Source of the DNA: Deltaproteobacteria bacterium | GTDB lineage: Bacteria > Desulfobacterota > Desulfobacteria > Desulfobacterales > UBA11574 | Length of the DNA: 7,958 nt | Direction of reading: 5' to 3' | NCBI GenBank assembly: GCA_019314155.1 | Contig: JAFCZV010000244.1 | Location: 1-7,958, forward strand | Shown: in pieces, positions 3,957 through 7,958 of the stretch | How positions within the stretch are numbered: the stretch's first letter is position 1 | Layout of the letters: the number at the start of each line of letters is the position of its first letter | Translations under genes and position numbers: made by a program | The notes under the pieces: model-generated | Database searches by the model: none | Told to the model about the DNA's origin: nothing | The model's input: only the letters and a program-made list of their open reading frames with translations

Positions 3957-5837
3957 TTGTATCGAAATGGACACCTTTTTTCAAAACAGCTACCTCAAAA
4001 AATTGGTCGTATCGTTTTGCCCATTGGATCGGTGCTTATCAAAAGCTTTTCCGTCACTTACCCTACTGTGACGGTGCGTAGTCAAAACAGTGTTTTCAAC
4101 ACAGCTGAATCTGAAAGACTGGTCACGCGGCCCATTCTGGAGGCATTGGAAACCCTTGAAGGTGTGCTGGAAACCAGAACGACGACAGAGAATGATCGTT
4201 CTGTAATCGTTCTCCGGTTTCGTAAAGATTGGGACGATCTAAGGGGGCTGCGCGACGTCAAACAAGCGTTAAATAAAATCCAATCAACTTTTAACCTTGC
4301 TGTCGACCGCATCAGGTTTGAATTGGGGCAGGAATCCGTTGCAAGCCTTGACACCTATGCCGAATTTTTTTCAACCCGTTATTATTATAAAGCTCTGTTC
4401 AATAGCATTTTCCTGGCCGTTGTAACAACTTGCCTCATCATTCCGATAGCCTTCTGTTTTGCCTACCTTGGTCTTAAAGGCCCGGATTTTATCAAGAGGC
4501 CTTTACGGGTACTGGGACTTCTTCCGCTCATCGCACCGCCTTTCATATTTGCACTGGCCCTTATCCTTATCGGGGGGCGGTCGGGAATACTCACCAGACT
4601 TCTGCATCTGCCGTTCAACCTTTACGGCTGGCCGGGAGTCATTACCGCCCAGTTCATCACATTTCTGCCGCTGGGCTATCTGATGATTGAAAACGTTTTA
4701 AAATCCCTGGGCTCAAATATGGATGATGCCGCCAGCGATATGGGGGCCAGCGATGTGGACATTCTTTTTAATATCACCATACCCCTGGCAGCTCCCGGCA
4801 TCCTGAAGGCCGCCCTGCTGGTATTTATTTTATCCATTGCGGATTTTGGCAATCCCATGCTCATCGGCGGTGAGGTATCCTTCCTGGCCACCGATGCCTA
4901 TCTTCTCTGGATCGGGGAGAACAATCTGGAAATGTCTGCGGTATTCTGTGTTTTCCTGGTTATCCCCAGCATAATCATTTTCATTGTTCACGAATATCTC
5001 CTCAAGGGCAAGGGGTATACCACCATCGGCGGCAAACCCCAGCAAAGCGAAAAAAGAAAAATCGCTCCCCAAATCTTTTATCCCATGATGACGGCCACCA
5101 CTCTGGTTTCACTTGGGATTGTACTCTGTTTCGGCATTATTTTTGTGGGGGCCTTTACAAAAATAATCATGATTGACAATAGTTTTACTCTGGAACACTT
5201 TCAGTCCGTCAACGGATTCCGTTCTCTGCTGACCAGCCTGAAGTTCGCCTTTGGCGCCGCCCTGATTGCCCCTGTCATCGGTATTACCCTGTCATATATT
5301 CTTGTTCGTAAGCGCATCCCCTTGAAAAAAATTTTGGAATCATCAGCTCTGCTTGGTTTTGCCGTTCCCGGCACGGTTATGGGGGTGGGTTATATCCTCT
5401 TCTTCAACTCTCCACCCTTGAAACTTACGGGCACATTCGCCATAATGATCTTAAACGAAGCCTTCAGGAATCTTCCCGTCAGCCTGGAGGCCGGGGTGAG
5501 CAAGCTTCATCAGCTTGATGTCTCCATTGAAGAAGCGGCGGCTGATATGGGAGCTAGCGCTTTCAGTGTTTATACGCGAGTTGTTCTCCCGATTATCAGC
5601 TCGGCCTTTGTGGCCGGATTTATCTATACATTCATGGTCGGGATGATTGCCGTTAGTGCCGTGATCTTCCTGATTACGCCCGGCAACAATCTTGCCGCCC
5701 TTTATATTCTGGCGGTTGCCGAAGAAGGTTTTCTGGGGATGGCGTGTGCGATTTCTATTATGCTCATCGTCGTGGTTCTGGCATGCCTGGGAGTTTTAAA
5801 CATCCTGGCCCGATATACAAAAACTAAAATTTTCTAA
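3957..5837 (+). CDS. RND-like segment fused in frame to double-domain ABC permease (Fe3+/2-AEP importer type)
   Basis: The open frame of 626 codons holds two unrelated parts. Residues 36-79 (PTVTVRS..., ESERLVTRPILEALETLEGV, ETRTTTEND) and on to about 118 align without gaps to the periplasmic N-terminal subdomain of RND pumps. From LDTYAEFFSTRYYYKALFNS (131-150) it is a fused two-domain importer permease of the FbpB/ThiP kind. Both cytoplasmic EAA loops that contact the ATPase are intact: DAASDMGASDVDILFNITIP (257-276) and EAAADMGASAFSVYTRVVLP (526-545). I count about five membrane helices in the first half (146-172, 183-206, 227-246, 280-297, 325-346) and six in the second. The normal first helix is absent, or represented only by the weak VLPIGSVLIKSF (20-31). 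The TTG start at 3957 has no ribosome site, and no in-frame ATG occurs before 4683 apart from it. The permease body shows no decay. The ATPase follows after 13 bases. Confidence 0.8.
   Translation: MYRNGHLFSKQLPQKIGRIVLPIGSVLIKSFSVTYPTVTVRSQNSVFNTAESERLVTRPILEALETLEGVLETRTTTENDRSVIVLRFRKDWDDLRGLRDVKQALNKIQSTFNLAVDRIRFELGQESVASLDTYAEFFSTRYYYKALFNSIFLAVVTTCLIIPIAFCFAYLGLKGPDFIKRPLRVLGLLPLIAPPFIFALALILIGGRSGILTRLLHLPFNLYGWPGVITAQFITFLPLGYLMIENVLKSLGSNMDDAASDMGASDVDILFNITIPLAAPGILKAALLVFILSIADFGNPMLIGGEVSFLATDAYLLWIGENNLEMSAVFCVFLVIPSIIIFIVHEYLLKGKGYTTIGGKPQQSEKRKIAPQIFYPMMTATTLVSLGIVLCFGIIFVGAFTKIIMIDNSFTLEHFQSVNGFRSLLTSLKFAFGAALIAPVIGITLSYILVRKRIPLKKILESSALLGFAVPGTVMGVGYILFFNSPPLKLTGTFAIMILNEAFRNLPVSLEAGVSKLHQLDVSIEEAAADMGASAFSVYTRVVLPIISSAFVAGFIYTFMVGMIAVSAVIFLITPGNNLAALYILAVAEEGFLGMACAISIMLIVVVLACLGVLNILARYTKTKIF
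3967..4320 (+). pseudogene. N-terminal fragment of an RND efflux transporter gene
   Basis: From 4062 the permease frame encodes PTVTVRSQNSVFNTAESERL, VTRPILEALETLEGV and a following stretch to ALNKI near 4275. This matches residue for residue the spacing of the RND pattern PTVTVRT-x-YPGASPEEVERLVTRPI-EEAL-x-GVKEIRSTS. The typical Pro-Gly of YPGAS is replaced by Val-Phe. Just upstream a different frame from ATG 3967 reads MDTFFQNSYLKKLVVSF and then AFPSLTL. This resembles the start of an RND protein leading into LPTVTVR, so a frameshift near 4060 would explain the break. No later RND regions (membrane helices, PN2, PC domains) are present. The right boundary is uncertain, between about 4300 and 4345. 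Confidence 0.5.
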
Positions 5838-5850
5838 AAGGATAGGGAAC

Positions 5851-6945
5851 ATGGCCAAAGAACACAATTCAACTATTCTTGATCTTAAAACCATAACCAA
5901 ACGATTCGACAAACTGGTTGCTGTTAACAACGTTTCATTTTCACTCAAGCGGGGCAATCTGGTTACCTTTGTCGGGCCGAGCGGCTGCGGCAAGACGACC
6001 CTTCTTAGAGTCATCAGCGGTTTTGCCGAACCGGATGAAGGCCGGATCATTTTAGACGGCGAAGACATTACCCACACGCCCCCGAATACCCGTGACACCG
6101 CCATGGTCTTTCAAAATTATGCCCTTTTTCCCCATATGACGGTTGCCCGGAATATCGGATTCGGATTGAGAATAAAAAAAGTACCGAAAAAAGAGATTGA
6201 CAAAGAAGTTGAAAGGCTCCTTGACCTGGTACAATTGACCGGATTGGGAAACAGAAACCCCCGACAACTGTCCGGCGGCCAGCAGCAGCGTGTAGCTCTT
6301 GCCAGAGCGCTCAGCCTTCATCCTAAAATTCTGCTGCTGGATGAACCGCTTTCCAACCTGGATGCCAACCTGCGTGTTTCCATGCGTGAAGAAATTCGTA
6401 AGCTGCAACGCAGGCTGGACCTGTCAATCATATTTGTGACTCATGACCAGGAGGAAGCCATGTCTATTTCCGACCTGATGGTCGTGATGGACCACGGCAT
6501 AGTTAAACAGATAGGCACGCCCACCGAAATTTATGAACAACCGGTAGATGAATTCGTAGCCAATTTCATCGGTCATATCAACTTTTTTCCCGGAAAAATA
6601 GTTGCACTTTCAAAAAACAAAATGACCTTCAAAAATTCGATTATAAATCTGGAGATGGACCTCCCCCCGTTTCCGGTTTCTGTAGGCGACAGGCTAAAGG
6701 CGGTGATTAGACCCGAATCCATTGATATTTCTGATAAAGTAAGTCCATTGCCGGATACCGAAAATATCATCCAGGGCCGCATTGAATCCGCCATGTATAT
6801 CGGTTCGATTATGCGGTATACCGTTTCAGCCGGAGAGCATACCGTATATGTGGATGAATCTGACCCGCAATACAGAGGAATTTTGCAAGAAGGGAGTATG
6901 GCAAACTTGATTTTTAAGAAGCGCGTTCATATGCTAAGAGAATAA
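5851..6945 (+). CDS. ABC transporter ATP-binding protein with C-terminal TOBE domain (PotA/FbpC-like)
   Basis: The 364-residue product is a complete importer ATPase. It shows Walker A GPSGCGKT (42-49), Q-loop VFQNYALFPHMTV (86-98), signature LSGGQQQR (140-147), Walker B ILLLDEP (160-166), D-loop SNLD (168-171) and switch histidine in VTHDQ (196-200). The last third (about 240-364) carries the TOBE-type regulatory domain of iron, polyamine and 2-AEP importers, including GHINFFPG (241-248) and VIRPESI (285-291). The protein would sit on the cytoplasmic face and couple through the two EAA loops of the preceding permease. An AGGATAGGG stretch just before ATG 5851, with 13 bases between genes, indicates one transcript with the permease. 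All catalytic residues are present and the length is normal, so this subunit should be functional even if the permease is not. The substrate cannot be read from the ATPase. Confidence 0.95.
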   Translation: MAKEHNSTILDLKTITKRFDKLVAVNNVSFSLKRGNLVTFVGPSGCGKTTLLRVISGFAEPDEGRIILDGEDITHTPPNTRDTAMVFQNYALFPHMTVARNIGFGLRIKKVPKKEIDKEVERLLDLVQLTGLGNRNPRQLSGGQQQRVALARALSLHPKILLLDEPLSNLDANLRVSMREEIRKLQRRLDLSIIFVTHDQEEAMSISDLMVVMDHGIVKQIGTPTEIYEQPVDEFVANFIGHINFFPGKIVALSKNKMTFKNSIINLEMDLPPFPVSVGDRLKAVIRPESIDISDKVSPLPDTENIIQGRIESAMYIGSIMRYTVSAGEHTVYVDESDPQYRGILQEGSMANLIFKKRVHMLRE

Positions 6946-6948
6946 CCC

Positions 6949-6964
6949 ACAGAGAAATCTGTTT
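6949..6964 (+). terminator. Weak hairpin after the ATPase gene
   Basis: ACAGA (6949-6953) and TCTGT (6958-6962) enclose a GAAA tetraloop and are followed by only TT. The stem is short and AT-rich, so it is at best a poor terminator. Transcription could well continue into the DMT gene. Confidence 0.2.
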
Positions 6965-6971
6965 AACCTCG

Positions 6972-6992
6972 ATTGAGCCAAGTTCAATTGAG
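6972..6992 (+). promoter_or_regulatory. Direct ATTGAG repeats abutting the DMT gene start
   Basis: ATTGAGCCAAG (6972-6982) is identical over 11 bases to 1127-1137 upstream of marR, and a second ATTGAG (6987-6992) ends at the ATG. The heptamer ATTGAGC is also the half site of the perfect inverted repeat at 1424-1449. This could be a shared regulator site, for example for the MarR protein, but half sites this short could recur by chance. Confidence 0.3.
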
Positions 6993-7916
6993 ATGAAAGT
7001 ATTCAGTATGACTTTAACCGCCGTGATTCTTCTTCTGTTAGCTGCATGCACTCATGCCGGTTGGAATTTTATCAGTAAAAAACAGTATCCGACTCTCGCA
7101 TTCTACTTCCTGGCCAACATCTTCGGTATGTTCTGCATATCGCCCCTAATTCCCTGTTACTGGGACAAAATTCCACTGATTCCCCCAATTGTATGGATGT
7201 TTTTATTGATGTCCGGTTTTTTCCTGGCTGTTTATATGGCCGCCCTTGCAGGGGCCTATCGCTCCGGTGACTTGTCCATTGCCTATCCGCTGGCACGTTC
7301 CCTCCCGGTAATTATCGTCACCGGTGTCTCTATTGTTATGGGTAGAGGCCATGTGCTGGGCTGGTTGTTTTTTGTCGGAATAATCCTCGTTGTGATCGGA
7401 TGCTTGATGTTGCCCATGAAAGCGCTACGTGATTTCCATCTGCAGAATTATTTAAATATCTGCTGCCTGCTGGCAGTTCTGGCCGCCATTGCAATTTCAG
7501 GATATACTATTGTGGATGATGAGGCCTTGCGTCGCCTTCGCGAACTCCCCGGCAAACCTTTTGATCCCGTTAATGCAACCCTGGTATATCTGGTGCTGGA
7601 AGCTGTCAGCTCGTTCCTCTGGAAGGGGGCCTTCGTGGCTTGCAGCGCCGTTGAACGCAAAAACCTTGCGGTGGTTCTGCGCACTTACAAAAGCTCAGCC
7701 GCGCTGACCGGAATCGGAATCTTTCTGACCTATGGACTGGTCCTTGCTTCCATGAGCTATGTTACCAATGTCAGTTATGTGGCTGCCTTCCGCCAGCTCA
7801 GTATTCTCATCGTAGCTGTTCTCGGTATGGTTCTCCTCAAAGAACCGCATCATGTACCGAAAGTTATCGGTGTAATCTTAATATTTGCAGGGCTGATCAT
7901 GGTAGGAATCTTTTAG
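6993..7916 (+). CDS. EamA/DMT-superfamily transporter
   Basis: The 307-residue, strongly hydrophobic product fits the ten-helix drug/metabolite transporter layout of two EamA repeats (about 6-140 and 156-305). The first repeat shows THAGWNFISKK (20-30) after helix 1 and DLSIAYPLARSLPVIIV (93-109) near helix 4. The second shows SYVAAFRQLSILIVAVLGM (261-279) followed by LLKEP (281-285), the usual end of the superfamily's last repeat. A longer polar stretch (about 174-195, DDEALRRLRELPGKPFDP) sits between helices 6 and 7. Members export amino acids, metabolites or drugs, and the substrate here is unknown. The start is either ATG 6993, with only GAG close by, or ATG 7008, preceded by GAAAG. Both leave helix 1 intact. 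It lies 47 bases after the ATPase gene and may belong to the same regulated set. Confidence 0.9.
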   Translation: MKVFSMTLTAVILLLLAACTHAGWNFISKKQYPTLAFYFLANIFGMFCISPLIPCYWDKIPLIPPIVWMFLLMSGFFLAVYMAALAGAYRSGDLSIAYPLARSLPVIIVTGVSIVMGRGHVLGWLFFVGIILVVIGCLMLPMKALRDFHLQNYLNICCLLAVLAAIAISGYTIVDDEALRRLRELPGKPFDPVNATLVYLVLEAVSSFLWKGAFVACSAVERKNLAVVLRTYKSSAALTGIGIFLTYGLVLASMSYVTNVSYVAAFRQLSILIVAVLGMVLLKEPHHVPKVIGVILIFAGLIMVGIF

Positions 7917-7937
7917 GTAACTACTCAGGTATTTAGG

Positions 7938-7958
7938 TTGAAGACTGAAGGCTGAAGT
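7938..7958. repeat. Heptanucleotide tandem repeat running off the right edge
   Basis: TTGAAGA, CTGAAGG and CTGAAGT (7938-7944, 7945-7951, 7952-7958) are three successive 7-base units sharing TGAAG. Similar (C/T)TGAAGN arrays are seen between genes in some deltaproteobacteria, from memory. The array is cut by the window end, so its total length is unknown. Confidence 0.45.

Noticed and set aside
3870..4345. Insertion sequence or other mobile element as the cause of the permease disruption
   Set aside because: No transposase frame, terminal inverted repeats or convincing target duplication is visible. Only an 8-base repeat (3861-3868, 3967-3974) was found, and it does not bound the RND segment.

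Overview
The window looks like a chromosomal piece from a Gram-negative, probably Desulfobacterota (deltaproteobacterial) genome. The reasons are moderate GC, strong AGGAGG-type ribosome sites, genes rich in ABC uptake components with Sec signal peptides, and hairpin-bearing intergenic repeats of a kind I associate with that group. The phylum is an impression from memory, not a measured placement. No phage, CRISPR or complete insertion sequence is visible.

Layout. On the minus strand, the left edge cuts a BMP-family (nucleoside-binding type) periplasmic protein gene (<1-381), which has its own well-formed promoter at 412-441. Next come a tRNA-Leu(UAA) gene at 791-878 and a rho-independent terminator at 886-923. 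Positions 924-1481 hold no gene I can support. They contain hairpin repeats, a 26-bp AT-rich near-palindrome, a possible promoter and a perfect 10-bp inverted repeat just before the next gene. From 1482 to 7916 everything reads on the plus strand: a MarR-type regulator, a class I SAM methyltransferase, an ABC importer (periplasmic binding protein, fused double permease, ATPase) and an EamA/DMT-family exporter-like membrane protein. A 7-bp tandem repeat begins at the right edge.

How they may work together. Binding protein, permease and ATPase match the ferric-iron/2-aminoethylphosphonate/polyamine type importer (COG1840, COG1178 and COG3842 in family terms). The binding protein seems to lack the tandem tyrosines that bind Fe3+ in FbpA-like proteins, so an organic ligand is as likely as iron. 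MarR regulator, methyltransferase and DMT transporter flank the importer in one direction and could form one regulon. A short ATTGAGC motif recurs before marR and before the DMT gene.

Main oddity. The permease reading frame (3957-5837) opens with about 85 residues that align without gaps to the N-terminal periplasmic (PN1-like) segment of RND efflux pumps. It then passes in frame into an ABC permease that lacks a normal first membrane helix. A 20-codon open frame at 3820-3882 looks like the stranded original permease start, and an intrinsic terminator follows it directly. This is either a real gene rearrangement or fusion, or an assembly join, and it is the point most worth checking.
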